Shown here: piece by piece, positions 33,848 through 40,712 of the stretch | Numbering within the stretch: position 1 is the stretch's first letter | How the letters are laid out: each line of letters opens with the position of its first letter | Virus record (IMG/VR): IMGVR_UViG_3300032117_000009 | Coordinates: 60,689-124,688 of that record | Direction: 5' to 3' (one strand) | From: a virus | DNA length: 64,000 bases | Notes under the pieces: model-generated | What the model was told of the DNA's origin: nothing | Databases searched by the model: none | What the model saw: only the letters and a program-made list of their open reading frames with translations | Made by a program: the position numbers and the translations under genes

Positions 33848-34231
33848 TCACCACCAACTGTCGTAATAAACTTCCATGTCCTGAGACATTGCCTCACGAG
33901 CCTTCTTGACAAACTCAAGATCACGCTCATCTTCCTCAGGACGAGAATGCCCAAAGAAGAATCCATCAGTGTAAGGGAGCTTCTCACCCTTCACAGCATC
34001 CTCAAGCTCCTGGAGATCCTTGAACGTCAAGCGAACAGGAACACAATTGAACTCTCCCTTACCGCCCTTAGAACGGAAAAGGCTCTCCATCCAACCATGC
34101 ATGTTAGGGTGCTTGCGCCAATAAAAGATCTCTGAGTAATTCTCAGGGTTATTGTCCTGGCACCAAACAAAGTTGGTATCAGTATTGTCCTTACTAGGCA
34201 TCACTGCGTATGCGTACTGGTCAAGTCCCAT
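33848..34231 (-). CDS. MGLDQY-type phage protein
   Basis: A 127-residue protein starting MGLDQYAYA, with YWRKHPNMHGWM in the middle, GFFFGHSRPEED and a C-terminal YYDSWW. MGLDxY...WRK-x-LxxW proteins recur in phages and bacteria with no known function. It is preceded by an extended -10-like box at 34262. Not assignable to a reaction. Confidence 0.75.
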   Translation of the reverse strand: MGLDQYAYAVMPSKDNTDTNFVWCQDNNPENYSEIFYWRKHPNMHGWMESLFRSKGGKGEFNCVPVRLTFKDLQELEDAVKGEKLPYTDGFFFGHSRPEEDERDLEFVKKAREAMSQDMEVYYDSWW

Positions 34232-34261
34232 TTCTACTCCTTTGGTTTGTTTACTGATAAC

Positions 34262-34267
34262 ACTCTA
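34262..34267 (-). promoter_or_regulatory. -10-type box TGCTAGAGT
   Basis: Extended -10 box on the minus strand before the MGLDQY-type gene, followed by AAGGAG. It has the same TAGAGT core as the promoters at 38489 and 43736. Confidence 0.4.
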
Positions 34268-34285
34268 GCATACAAATTAGTTGGT

Positions 34286-34501
34286 TTAATCGATTTTCTT
34301 AAACCATTTTTGCCAAGTATTCCATTTGTTCCCATTTTCAGCAACAATAATAAAATACCTATCATCAACAATAGATTCTACTGTCCATGGAATACCTGGG
34401 GCACTTTTCCAAGTTACCTTATCTCCTGGAGCAAATTCACTATCATAGACAGCTTGAACATCAATCTGGTTCTGCCCAATGTAACCTTGTGCCATCAGCA
34501 C
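34286..34501 (-). CDS. small SH3-like hypothetical protein
   Basis: A 71-residue protein, mostly beta (GDKVTWKSAPGIPWTVESI, then YFIIVAENG). It resembles small KOW/SH3-like barrels. It overlaps the upstream gene by seven bases. Not recognised. Confidence 0.6.
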   Translation of the reverse strand: MLMAQGYIGQNQIDVQAVYDSEFAPGDKVTWKSAPGIPWTVESIVDDRYFIIVAENGNKWNTWQKWFKKID

Positions 34502-34833
34502 ATACCATCGGGGTCGAAGTCATCGTTTAAAACATTTTCAATCTTTTCTTGCTCTTCCATAAGAATAAGCGCAATTATCGCATAAGATGCTAAATCAATT
34601 AATGAATCTCTTGCTGACTCATTCTCAAGCTTTCCCTTTACAAGAAGAGACTGAAGGCGAATGATCTTATCATTAGCTCTGATCATTGTCCCAACCCAAG
34701 CAGGGATTCCCCAATTCTCTGAAGCTCTTACGTTAGCAAGAAAATCACTATTTGTTCCATAATCAGCAGATTTCTTTTGATGTGTAGCTTTTAGCTCATC
34801 AAGGATAGCTAAAAACCTTGGATCACCTGTCAT
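34495..34833 (-). CDS. nucleotide-modification-associated (DUF1599-like) protein
   Basis: A 112-residue protein. The core KSADYG, FLANVRASENWG, PAWVG-x-MIRANDKIIRLQ and ESARDSLIDLASYAIIALIL matches the DUF1599 / nucleotide-modification-associated domain 1 pattern. These are small helical proteins, sometimes MazG-like, frequent in phages and linked by context to nucleotide metabolism. Present beside small genes of unknown function. Biochemistry is not established. Confidence 0.8.
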   Translation of the reverse strand: MTGDPRFLAILDELKATHQKKSADYGTNSDFLANVRASENWGIPAWVGTMIRANDKIIRLQSLLVKGKLENESARDSLIDLASYAIIALILMEEQEKIENVLNDDFDPDGMC

Positions 34834-34834
34834 A

Positions 34835-35023
34835 TTACTCCTTTATACCATTGTCAATAGTTACAAGGCCTTCTTCAATCAATGAAGCAGCTGTTCTTCC
34901 ATAATGACCCTGAAGACTCCATGCCATTCCATTATCAACAAGGCCCTGGAACAACTTAATTACACCATCGTAATCAAGCTCTCCATTCTCATATTTCATC
35001 ATTTGTTCAAATAAATTAAACAA
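34835..35023 (-). CDS. small conserved phage protein
   Basis: A 62-residue protein. ENGELDYDGVIKLFQGLVDN, then WSLQGHYGRTAASLI, is a pattern frequent in actinophage and other phage small genes. Function unknown. It overlaps nothing and ends just after the preceding start. Confidence 0.75.
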   Translation of the reverse strand: MFNLFEQMMKYENGELDYDGVIKLFQGLVDNGMAWSLQGHYGRTAASLIEEGLVTIDNGIKE

Positions 35024-35035
35024 TGGTTATTCTTT

Positions 35036-35116
35036 CTAGTCTCTCTTGCGCTCACTACCACCGACGATTGCCATTGCCATAAAAGCTATGAATAATACTA
35101 TCACAAATGTAATCAT
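35036..35116 (-). CDS. 26-residue single-helix membrane peptide
   Basis: A very short gene: a hydrophobic helix (ITFVIVLFIAFMAMAIV) followed by a Gly-Ser-basic tail ending RKRD. It has a good ribosome site (AAAGGAAAT) 9 bases before the ATG, which supports translation. It is directly followed by the 62-residue gene. A small membrane peptide; role unknown. Confidence 0.5.
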   Translation of the reverse strand: MITFVIVLFIAFMAMAIVGGSERKRD

Positions 35117-35193
35117 TTTAATTTCCTTTCGTAAACTATTTTTTTTATTATATCATAGTTTATTTAGGATTTTGCAAAAAGTTTACTTTTATG

Positions 35194-35316
35194 TCACTTG
35201 AACTTATTTTTCTTTTCTTTATCTTCATCAAGAATAAGAGCAGCAATAAGAGAGCTAATGCTTCCAATGAGTGAAAAAATAGCTCCCCATACAAATCCCC
35301 ATGCAAAACTATTCAT
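35194..35316 (-). CDS. 40-residue single-span membrane protein
   Basis: MNSFAWGFVWGAIFSLIGSI..., one membrane helix then a short charged tail ending KKNKFK. The ATG at 35316 overlaps the stop of the GC-rich island's last gene (ATGA), with GGTGAG before it as a ribosome site. It is AT-rich like the rest of the phage, so the island boundary lies at its start codon. Confidence 0.55.
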   Translation of the reverse strand: MNSFAWGFVWGAIFSLIGSISSLIAALILDEDKEKKNKFK

Positions 35317-35507
35317 CGCTCACCACCTTGGTCTGCGAGGGCGGCTTCCGCCTCGTCACGCCACCGTTGCAACGTCTCAGCGTCGGGTCGCCAGCCTTCT
35401 CGCATACGATTGAATTCTGCGGAGATTTCGTTCATGTGCCGAAACGTCTGGCGCATTTGCACCGCCTTCGGATCGTTCCAGTTGCGTGCCTTGAATCTGC
35501 GCCTCAT
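35313..35507 (-). CDS. GC-rich island protein 4
   Basis: A 64-residue protein: basic head (MRRRFKARNWNDPKAVQMRQ), then helical. It ends ADQGGER, a degenerate form of the LEGER ending of the other island genes. Its ATG overlaps the upstream stop (ATGA) inside one copy of the junction repeat. Composition is far more GC-rich than neighbours outside 35.3-36.8 kb. Not recognised. Confidence 0.7.
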   Translation of the reverse strand: MRRRFKARNWNDPKAVQMRQTFRHMNEISAEFNRMREGWRPDAETLQRWRDEAEAALADQGGER

Positions 35508-35525
35508 CGCTCCCCCTCTAGTGCT
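35502..35525 (-). repeat. start/stop junction repeat copy 1
   Basis: This is the first copy (one mismatch) of a 24-base element that in transcription order contains CTAGAGGGGGAGCGATGAG. It encodes the ALEGER ending of one gene, its TGA stop, a strong Shine-Dalgarno sequence (GAGGGGG) and the overlapping ATG of the next gene. Other copies are at 35741 and 36361. Confidence 0.8.
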
Positions 35526-35746
35526 GCTCGGACTGCTCTGGCGATACGGGTCATTTCGGGGTAATCAAGTTCCATGTAGTTCGCCAGCAAATTGGCATCC
35601 TCACGGCTGATAGTGATGGTCACGGTGTCGGGATCGCCGGGTCCGGCCTTCGATTCCAGCGTGCGGATCGCCTCGCTCAGCAGGTCCCGAGCGTCGATCA
35701 TTCGATGCCGTGCGTAGTTGACGGCGGTTCGGTTTCGCTTGCTCAT
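35504..35746 (-). CDS. GC-rich island protein 3 (TITIS domain)
   Basis: An 80-residue protein with a C-terminal TVTITISREDANLLANYM strand-helix unit, ending AALEGER. The same TITI[ST]R unit appears twice in the 140-residue island gene, so the proteins are paralogues with a duplicated small domain. GC-rich. The N-terminus is MSKRNRTAVNYARHRM. Not recognised. Confidence 0.72.
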   Translation of the reverse strand: MSKRNRTAVNYARHRMIDARDLLSEAIRTLESKAGPGDPDTVTITISREDANLLANYMELDYPEMTRIARAVRAALEGER

Positions 35747-35764
35747 CGCTCCCCCTCTAGTGCT
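35741..35764 (-). repeat. start/stop junction repeat copy 2
   Basis: An exact copy of the 24-base junction element at 36361-36384. It joins the 207-residue gene (C-terminus ALEGER) to the 80-residue gene with an ATGA overlap, and carries the ribosome site for the downstream gene. Confidence 0.85.
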
Positions 35765-36366
35765 CGCAATTCGTAGGTGACGCCATGAAGGATGACGAGT
35801 GGCAGGTCGGGCTTGGTCGTTTCAATCTCCACTGGCTCAAACTCAACATTGGCGTAAAGGGTGGTGGTGCCGTTGCCATTTGAAACCTCGGTGATCTGCC
35901 AGTCGTTGTTCTTGGTGGCAAATGCGAAGCCCTCTAGGAACCGAGCCTTGCCGAGGACTTGAGCGTTGCCGTAGACCCAAGCGTTGCCGAGGACTTGAGC
36001 GTTGTCGAAGACCCGAACGTTGCCGTAGACCCGAGCGTTGCCGTAGACCCGAGCGTTGCCGTAGACCCAAGCGTTGCCGAGGACTTGAGCGTTGTCGAAG
36101 ACCCAAGCGTTGCCGTAGACCCGAACGTTGCCGTAGACCCGAGCGTTGTCGAAGACCCAAGCGTTGCCGAGGACTTGAGCGTTGTCGGAGACCCGAGCGT
36201 TGCCGAAGACCCGAGCGTCAGGACCGACATAAACGGCGTCCTCGACTGTTGCTGTGTCGGCAACCCATCCACCGCCATTTGAGTGCTGGTGGGCTGGGAC
36301 CGGTCCGTTACCGTCCTTGAAATCGTGAGTTGTCATGTTCTTTCCTTTGTTTGTGTTCTGGCTCAT
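35743..36366 (-). CDS. hexapeptide-repeat beta-helix protein (GC-rich island)
   Basis: A 207-residue protein. About twenty tandem six-residue repeats of [GD]-N-A-[RQW]-V-[YFLS] form a left-handed or pectate-lyase-like beta-helix solenoid, as in bacterial acyltransferase or polymer-binding repeat proteins. The N-terminus has MSQNTNKGKNMTTHDF, where M11 (36336) follows AAAGGAAAGAAC and is an alternative start; the C-terminus ends ALEGER. The repeat DNA is nearly identical, so slippage is likely. A surface, receptor-binding or host-interaction role is a guess. Confidence 0.78.
   Translation of the reverse strand: MSQNTNKGKNMTTHDFKDGNGPVPAHQHSNGGGWVADTATVEDAVYVGPDARVFGNARVSDNAQVLGNAWVFDNARVYGNVRVYGNAWVFDNAQVLGNAWVYGNARVYGNARVYGNVRVFDNAQVLGNAWVYGNAQVLGKARFLEGFAFATKNNDWQITEVSNGNGTTTLYANVEFEPVEIETTKPDLPLVILHGVTYELRALEGER
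35950..36215 (-). repeat. tandem 18-base hexapeptide-coding repeats
   Basis: Nearly perfect short direct repeats such as GCCGTAGACCCGAGCGTT (plus strand) fill the middle of the 207-residue gene. Their length and near-identity make expansion or contraction by replication slippage likely. Confidence 0.8.
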
Positions 36367-36384
36367 CGCTCCCCCTCTAGTGCT
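36361..36384 (-). repeat. start/stop junction repeat copy 3
   Basis: The third copy of the 24-base stop/start element, joining the 140-residue gene (ending ALEGER) to the hexapeptide gene. Identical to the copy at 35741. Confidence 0.85.
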
Positions 36385-36785
36385 GCACGGGCTGCCTTGC
36401 CCAACTCCGCCGAGAACGGGTATCGCTCATCGTCGGGCCAGTCGGCAACCTTCTTCGCTGCCTTTCGGCTGATCGTGATGGTAACAAAAGTTGGCACAAG
36501 GTGACTTTGTGTTCCATCCCGCTGCCCTAATGCGTCTGGCGTCGAGTGCTCTAAACGCTTGGAGCGAGCGTGTAAACCGCTTGTTACGTCATTATCGGAG
36601 TCAAGCGACTTGACGTTCATATCGGAGTCGCTCTCCATCGGTTCGGTCGCTCCGTCCATTGCATCAAGCGCCTCAATGAATCTCGCAGCGGTGTCGTTCG
36701 ACATGCGTTCAAACTGCTCCCTGGTGATGGTGATGGTCACTGTTTCAGTCTCTTGTTTCATTGGCCATGGTGAATACTCAATCAT
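36363..36785 (-). CDS. GC-rich island protein 1 (two TITI units)
   Basis: A 140-residue protein with TVTITITREQFERM near the N-terminus and TFVTITISRKAAKKVADW near residue 100, ending AALEGER. Between them is a Ser/Asp-rich spacer. A short beta strand followed by a helix is the repeated unit. The start at 36785 overlaps the upstream gene's stop; the first residues MIEYSPWP come from AT-richer sequence, so an alternative start at M9 is possible. GC-rich, and foreign-looking against the flanks. Confidence 0.72.
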   Translation of the reverse strand: MIEYSPWPMKQETETVTITITREQFERMSNDTAARFIEALDAMDGATEPMESDSDMNVKSLDSDNDVTSGLHARSKRLEHSTPDALGQRDGTQSHLVPTFVTITISRKAAKKVADWPDDERYPFSAELGKAARAALEGER

Positions 36786-37398
36786 CGTTTAAACCATTCT
36801 TCCTATGTTCATCACAAAGCGTTGCATACCAATAATTATCTTCCCTTAGTATACCTGGAACGCCACATATCTGGCATGTTTCTACAGACTTCTTCTCAGC
36901 TTCCGCGATAAGATTGCTTATAGCATCATATGATTCTACACCACAGTAATAACGAAGACCACCAAATTTTTCTTTAATTTGAAAAATATTATGCCCAGGT
37001 GAAATAGCCTCAATGTCATCATAGAGTTTTTCTACAATAGCTTTCCACCCATCAGGATAAAGGCCTTCCCAATCATCAAGTTTAGATTTATCAGTCATTG
37101 TCATTAAAAATTTTTCGTTATTCTTTAATAAATAGCTGTCAATAACTTCCTTGAGATCCTTAACGTTATCGTTGTTCAATACAACGCCAGCGTTGTGATA
37201 CGGCCTGCAAAATAAAATTTTAATTGCTGCCTTGGTTCTATCAACAATACCACTGGGTTCATATGAACTTACAATCTCAAAATAACCCCAATCCTCTTCT
37301 CTATCGTCTGTAATTAATCTAATGTGATGCCAATCTGAACAATCACATGGAAATCTATAATCATGTAAATAAGTAAAGTTTGATCGAAGCTCAGTCAT
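36778..37398 (-). CDS. conserved phage protein with C-terminal zinc pair
   Basis: About 206 residues from the ATG at 37398, which overlaps the upstream stop by eight bases (ATGACTGA). A longer in-frame extension exists but is unlikely. The C-terminal 110 residues match a recurrent phage pattern: DGWKAIVEKLYDDIEA, then FQIKEKFGGLRYYC, then TCQICG...CDEHR with a Cys/His zinc pair. Found in many phages without known function. The N-terminal half is alpha/beta, with CDCSDWHH. Confidence 0.75.
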   Translation of the reverse strand: MTELRSNFTYLHDYRFPCDCSDWHHIRLITDDREEDWGYFEIVSSYEPSGIVDRTKAAIKILFCRPYHNAGVVLNNDNVKDLKEVIDSYLLKNNEKFLMTMTDKSKLDDWEGLYPDGWKAIVEKLYDDIEAISPGHNIFQIKEKFGGLRYYCGVESYDAISNLIAEAEKKSVETCQICGVPGILREDNYWYATLCDEHRKNGLNDD

Positions 37399-37603
37399 AG
37401 AACAACTCCAACGTTTCACATGCCTTTGAAGCCTTAGCAAGACGCTCAGCTGATGCTTCCCATTGTTCTCTAGTCACACCTTCAGTCTCGCTGAGAGTGA
37501 AAGACTCTTCCGTAGCAAGATAATACTCACGATAAGGATCATTCTCCTTATTTAGTGCAACAACCTCTTCCTTACGCTTCCTTGCCTCTGAATTCGTTGC
37601 CAT
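37391..37603 (-). CDS. small charged hypothetical protein
   Basis: A 70-residue helical charged protein (MATNSEARKRKEEVVALNK...). Its ATG overlaps the upstream stop by one base (TAATG). Not recognised. Confidence 0.65.
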   Translation of the reverse strand: MATNSEARKRKEEVVALNKENDPYREYYLATEESFTLSETEGVTREQWEASAERLAKASKACETLELFYD

Positions 37604-37914
37604 TACTCATCTTCCTTATACATACCAAGTGCATCAAGCGTTTGGTCAAGCTTATCAAGTGACTCATTGCCAATTACCCTAAAAATTGCCATAATCTCTT
37701 CATCTGTCGTAACGTCATATGCAGTTGAAATAACGTCAAAAACCTTTTCAATAAAACCAGGTTCAAGCTCTGTCAAACTAATGAGAGTCTTATTGTCAAC
37801 ATTCACAGTATCAATCTTTGCAATGTGATCTTCAAAAAGGCGACGACAACGAACACATCCAGTGCCCAAATCATCCCACTCAAACTCATCACAAACATCT
37901 GGGTCTGTCGTCAC
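37603..37914 (-). CDS. acidic hypothetical protein with CxxC head
   Basis: A 103-residue protein from GTG 37914, which overlaps the upstream stop (GTGA). The N-terminal C8 and the CVRC pair near residues 20-23 could bind one zinc with a His; the rest is acidic and helical. Not recognised. Confidence 0.65.
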   Translation of the reverse strand: MTTDPDVCDEFEWDDLGTGCVRCRRLFEDHIAKIDTVNVDNKTLISLTELEPGFIEKVFDVISTAYDVTTDEEIMAIFRVIGNESLDKLDQTLDALGMYKEDE

Positions 37915-38057
37915 GTTTCCTCCCCCAACACATCAAGGACATTCGTATTAGCAGCAAGCTTACGAGCAAGCTTAAGGCGATATGCCTCACGCTCCTTCTT
38001 GTAACGCTCCTTGCCAATCTTCATTTGGTGCTTTGAACCAGGGCTACGCTTACTCAT
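37911..38057 (-). CDS. small basic protein
   Basis: A 48-residue protein: MSKRSPGSKHQMKIGKERYKKEREAYRL..., very basic and helical. It has a strong ribosome site (GAAAGGAAG) before the ATG at 38057, making this start better than a longer upstream extension. Likely nucleic-acid-binding by charge; not recognised. Confidence 0.6.
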   Translation of the reverse strand: MSKRSPGSKHQMKIGKERYKKEREAYRLKLARKLAANTNVLDVLGEET

Positions 38058-38070
38058 TGTATCTTCCTTT

Positions 38071-38454
38071 CTAACGAATCCAATATGTGTTGCCAGCAAA
38101 CTCAACTGAAGAGTAATCCATCTTCAGCTCCCAAGCAGCCTTTTCCCAATCGATGCAACTGATGGGCCAAGTGTACTCAGATGGGATCATGTCCATCTCT
38201 TCTGCCAAGTCCTGTGCGTGCTCAATGAACGTGCGATCAGAGATAAGGGTTGCACCATAATTCCAGTCATCAAAACCTCTACCTTGCTCAATCAGAGCAC
38301 TCAAGCAGTTCAGCTCCTTAGCCTCTGACTCATCCAGATCACGCTCACCAGCCTCTTCCTGAAGCTCCTTCCATCGTGCCTCAACGTCAGTGCTGTAAAT
38401 CGTGTCTTCTAGTGGGCTGATCTCCCACTGATCAAAGTTAAGTGTCGTACTCAT
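38071..38454 (-). CDS. conserved hypothetical (IDWEKAA-type)
   Basis: A 127-residue acidic protein. The LISDRTFIEHAQDLAEE helix, then WPISCIDWEKAAWELKMDYSSV, then GNTYWIR follows a pattern seen in many actinophage small proteins. The first half is acidic and helical. A strong promoter lies just upstream at 38489-38516, with a leader of about 30 bases. Function unknown; ArdA-like antirestriction similarity was considered, but I could not support it. Confidence 0.7.
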   Translation of the reverse strand: MSTTLNFDQWEISPLEDTIYSTDVEARWKELQEEAGERDLDESEAKELNCLSALIEQGRGFDDWNYGATLISDRTFIEHAQDLAEEMDMIPSEYTWPISCIDWEKAAWELKMDYSSVEFAGNTYWIR

Positions 38455-38488
38455 GTTCTTACTCCTTGTTTGTTGTTTACTGATTACT

Positions 38489-38516
38489 ACTCTAACAGGT
38501 GTTCACAGTTTGTCAA
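38489..38516 (-). promoter_or_regulatory. promoter, TTGACA-16-TAGAGT
   Basis: On the minus strand, TTGACA (complement of 38511-38516) and TAGAGT (38489-38494) are separated by 16 bases, with AAGGAG close to the downstream ATG at 38454. This is the clearest sigma70-type promoter in the window. Confidence 0.65.
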
Positions 38517-38537
38517 GCACTTTTTTATTTTTTTTTC

Positions 38538-38735
38538 TTAAACTTTTGGCTTGATACGTTTTCTTGTTGTTACATTATGATCATACTGGTCTTCGTACCA
38601 CTCTGCAAACTCAAGTTCTGCGTTATGAGCTTCTTCCCATGTTGCATAGTATCCCAAAGAATACTCTAAATCATCACGCTTTGCTCTTGCGTGCCATGGC
38701 TTACTCAGCTTCTTGTGAGTCCTCTTGCTTGGCAT
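38538..38735 (-). CDS. AP2-like small DNA-binding protein
   Basis: About 65 residues from the ATG at 38735. A basic head (MPSKRTHKKLSKPW) is followed by a DDLEYSLGYYATWEEAHNAELEF segment, resembling the AP2/integrase-type beta-sheet DNA-binding domain with its EEAxxAE helix. Only half the fold is visible. Its gene overlaps the previous one. Moderate confidence. Confidence 0.55.
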   Translation of the reverse strand: MPSKRTHKKLSKPWHARAKRDDLEYSLGYYATWEEAHNAELEFAEWYEDQYDHNVTTRKRIKPKV

Positions 38736-39012
38736 CTTCACTCTCTAATCTTACTGCCGGTTTTCCAGCATTTAAGAATTGATTCTCTAAATCTCTTTCC
38801 ATCAGTATAGGCATATCAAATGCATCTTTGATATCTTGGAAACAATCCCAAAGGTATTCTACGTGGTCTGAATATAACTCTAATGGAAGCATTGACCAAG
38901 ATGTAATATCACCATCAATATCATAATGGACTTCTCTTATAGATACAGTTTTATCTAAACCAATCATGACACGGTAATCCCATGACATTTCACCGTCTTC
39001 TAATTCACCCAT
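38701..39012 (-). CDS. small protein of the WDYR-type family
   Basis: A 103-residue protein with MSWDYRVMIGLD, then IREVHYDIDG, then a helical Trp-rich part and an acidic tail. It is a paralogue of 33097-33378, which has the WNYR and IREVFYDE motifs. Family function unknown. Confidence 0.7.
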   Translation of the reverse strand: MGELEDGEMSWDYRVMIGLDKTVSIREVHYDIDGDITSWSMLPLELYSDHVEYLWDCFQDIKDAFDMPILMERDLENQFLNAGKPAVRLESEDAKQEDSQEAE

Positions 39013-39033
39013 TGTTTACCTTTTGTTTACTTT

Positions 39034-39207
39034 TTATTCACATTTATCACAAATAATAAACATGATATCAAACGCATTCTTTGGAGCCATGAAGAACTCA
39101 ATGTTTCCACAACGCTTGCAAGCATGGGTTGTCTTTTTCATATCATTAATCATAGCCTCTTCATCTTCAGCAATCATTTCCATTAGATGATTCTTCATGT
39201 ATGACAT
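39034..39207 (-). CDS. 57-residue zinc-ribbon protein
   Basis: Found by translating the gap. It starts at the ATG at 39207 with AAAGGAAAAA nearby, overlapping the end of the upstream gene by about 40 bases; shorter in-frame starts exist. The body carries CKRC and CDKC pairs (residues 30-33 and 53-56), forming a minimal Cys4 ribbon. Function unknown. Confidence 0.5.
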   Translation of the reverse strand: MSYMKNHLMEMIAEDEEAMINDMKKTTHACKRCGNIEFFMAPKNAFDIMFIICDKCE

Positions 39208-39592
39208 TTGATTTTTCCTTTTTTACTCTTGAGCGATAATACTTTTTCGCCTCTACTGTTGCACCTAACCCTACCACAGTATCATGCCACTTTTTGTTGT
39301 GTGATGCGTTTTGTAGAATTAGATGCGCTACTTCATGGATGAGAGTATGTGATGGCCTACCTGTGGCTGTAATAACAGCTCCTGGATCAGCTATACATAT
39401 CCAACCTTTCCATTCATCATCTTGCAATGCATGTGCATGTGCTTCGATAATTTTCCAATCTAATGGATCATTACCTGTAACGCAACCCTCACCTACATAA
39501 ATTCCCCAAACTTTTGATAATTCTGGGTATTCAACCATGTCAAAAAGATCTTGTGCTTTGTGTGGTCCTTTGCGAAGCTTTCTTTTTGCCAT
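39167..39592 (-). CDS. SprT-like metalloprotein
   Basis: A 141-residue protein. HTLIHEVAHLIL (HExxH at 86-90) with a downstream His in the KKWHDTVVGLG segment (H103) matches the SprT/Spartan-type zinc-metallopeptidase pattern. SprT-like proteins in eukaryotes cleave DNA-protein crosslinks; bacterial and phage members are poorly studied. The N-terminal basic head is MAKRKLRKGPHKAQ. A strong candidate for a real enzyme in the small-gene block. Confidence 0.75.
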   Translation of the reverse strand: MAKRKLRKGPHKAQDLFDMVEYPELSKVWGIYVGEGCVTGNDPLDWKIIEAHAHALQDDEWKGWICIADPGAVITATGRPSHTLIHEVAHLILQNASHNKKWHDTVVGLGATVEAKKYYRSRVKKEKSNVIHEESSNGNDC

Positions 39593-39596
39593 GTTC

Positions 39597-39719
39597 TTAC
39601 CTTATTTGTTTAAAGAACTCTTTGATTGATCCTAATGTCCATATAGATATGTTTTTAGTTGCTTCTGTGACTGCTGTTAACTTTAGTTTAATTAAATGAA
39701 CTTTGCGTGAACGTTGCAT
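39597..39719 (-). CDS. 40-residue basic peptide
   Basis: A possible short gene in the gap upstream of the SprT-like gene: a basic, amphipathic peptide beginning MQRSRKVHLIKLKL. No clear ribosome site was found. Weak support, included because the 170-base gap holds nothing better. Confidence 0.3.
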   Translation of the reverse strand: MQRSRKVHLIKLKLTAVTEATKNISIWTLGSIKEFFKQIR

Positions 39720-39763
39720 GAAATACAATTAATTTTGTTTTGTAATTATTTCTACAATAATCC

Positions 39764-39994
39764 TCATGAAATGTTATTTTCATACCCAATGTTTGTATAG
39801 CTATTATAGCTCATCGGAGTGCAGTTTATTGCCTTATAATTTACATTGAAATTAATATTTTGAGAAGATGTTATGGTATGTGTTCTAAAACCTTCCCACA
39901 AATAATTATTATTCTTCTTCTTGTAATTTTCTTTGCGCTTTTGCAAATAAAAATCTTTTGCTGTTTGTCCTGGTTGTTTTACTAAGCGTTCCAT
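39764..39994 (-). CDS. small basic hypothetical protein
   Basis: A 76-residue protein: basic N-terminus (QKRKENYKKKN), then Asn/Tyr/Thr-rich. Its ATG overlaps the deaminase stop by about 13 bases. Not recognised. Confidence 0.55.
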   Translation of the reverse strand: MERLVKQPGQTAKDFYLQKRKENYKKKNNNYLWEGFRTHTITSSQNINFNVNYKAINCTPMSYNSYTNIGYENNIS

Positions 39995-40479
39995 TCTTTA
40001 CCATCCATGAGAATAGGAGCTGCGCCAATATTTTTAAATGAATATTCAATTATATCAACGCCACCATCAATTAAAATTTTATTTCCAATTCTAATTGATT
40101 CAGTCCACCTAGGGAATGATTGTTCAACAATTTCTTTATGACGTATTACCTTTGTAACGCCTGAAAGAACAATAGCTCTTGAACAATCTGCACAGCTACT
40201 CCATGGTGAAAACAATATTGAGCCATCCGTTGGAATATTTTTTTTATGAGCTGCAAAAATGGCACTTCTTTCTGCATGTTCCATGATGGCATATTTATTA
40301 TTTCTGTACTCATCACTATCAATTGTAAAGCCAGGAGATGGTTCATTGCAAGCTGGAATCATTAAATTTTTTTTTGAAACAAGAACTACACCTACTTGCG
40401 TTCTGGTGTCAGGGCTAACTGAAGCAGATTTGTAAGCTATTTTAAACATCATCTTAACGCTATCTTCAGTTAATATCAT
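39982..40479 (-). CDS. deoxycytidylate deaminase-like protein
   Basis: A 165-residue protein with the zinc-dependent cytidine/dCMP deaminase signature MEHAERSAIF (H68, E70) and PWSSCADC (C96, C99). The dCMP deaminase family makes dUMP for thymidylate synthesis in phages, but CMP/dCMP and tRNA-type deaminases share the motif, and the substrate is not fixed by sequence. No thymidylate synthase was seen in the window. Confidence 0.85.
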   Translation of the reverse strand: MILTEDSVKMMFKIAYKSASVSPDTRTQVGVVLVSKKNLMIPACNEPSPGFTIDSDEYRNNKYAIMEHAERSAIFAAHKKNIPTDGSILFSPWSSCADCSRAIVLSGVTKVIRHKEIVEQSFPRWTESIRIGNKILIDGGVDIIEYSFKNIGAAPILMDGKEWNA

Positions 40480-40712
40480 TGTAATATTTCTACCTCATTT
40501 TTTGTTTCAATCCAAACACGAGCGCCACAAGAAAGTGGTTTATCAGGTGAATAAACTACTCTTGCTACCTCAACACCATCTTTATCTTTTATAGCTATTT
40601 GGTGAGCATAATCATTGCTTTTGTAAGTTTTTACTGTAATGACAGGATGATTGGCGCTATTTTTAATATTTTTTTTGATGTTGTGTTGATTTACATGAAT
40701 TATTGTTTTCAC
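40476..40712 (-). CDS. small conserved phage protein
   Basis: A 78-residue protein, NQHNIKKNIKNSANHPVITVK ... SCGARVWIET, matching a pattern of short phage proteins with a C-terminal beta strand and a PLSCGARVW motif. Its ATG overlaps the previous gene by four bases. Function unknown. Confidence 0.7.
   Translation of the reverse strand: MKTIIHVNQHNIKKNIKNSANHPVITVKTYKSNDYAHQIAIKDKDGVEVARVVYSPDKPLSCGARVWIETKNEVEILQ

Larger units (their letters stand above)
35317..36770. other. GC-rich gene island
   Basis: About 1.45 kb of distinctly GC-rich sequence within an AT-rich phage. It carries four small genes joined by ATGA overlaps and the repeated 24-base cassette. Composition and repeats suggest acquisition from a GC-rich actinobacterial or actinophage source, followed by internal duplication. 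No integrase or transposase is present and no terminal inverted repeats were seen. Confidence 0.75.

Noticed and set aside
35922-36320. Regular short repeats at 36.0-36.2 kb as a CRISPR array or plus-strand Arg/Cys-rich genes
   Set aside because: The repeats are contiguous 18-base units in frame with the hexapeptide protein, with no spacers and no cas genes. The plus-strand and other minus-strand frames are shadows of the same repeat.
38071-38454. ArdA-type antirestriction protein
   Set aside because: Acidic and with an IDWEKAA helix, but the defining ArdA repeats are not visible; kept as hypothetical.
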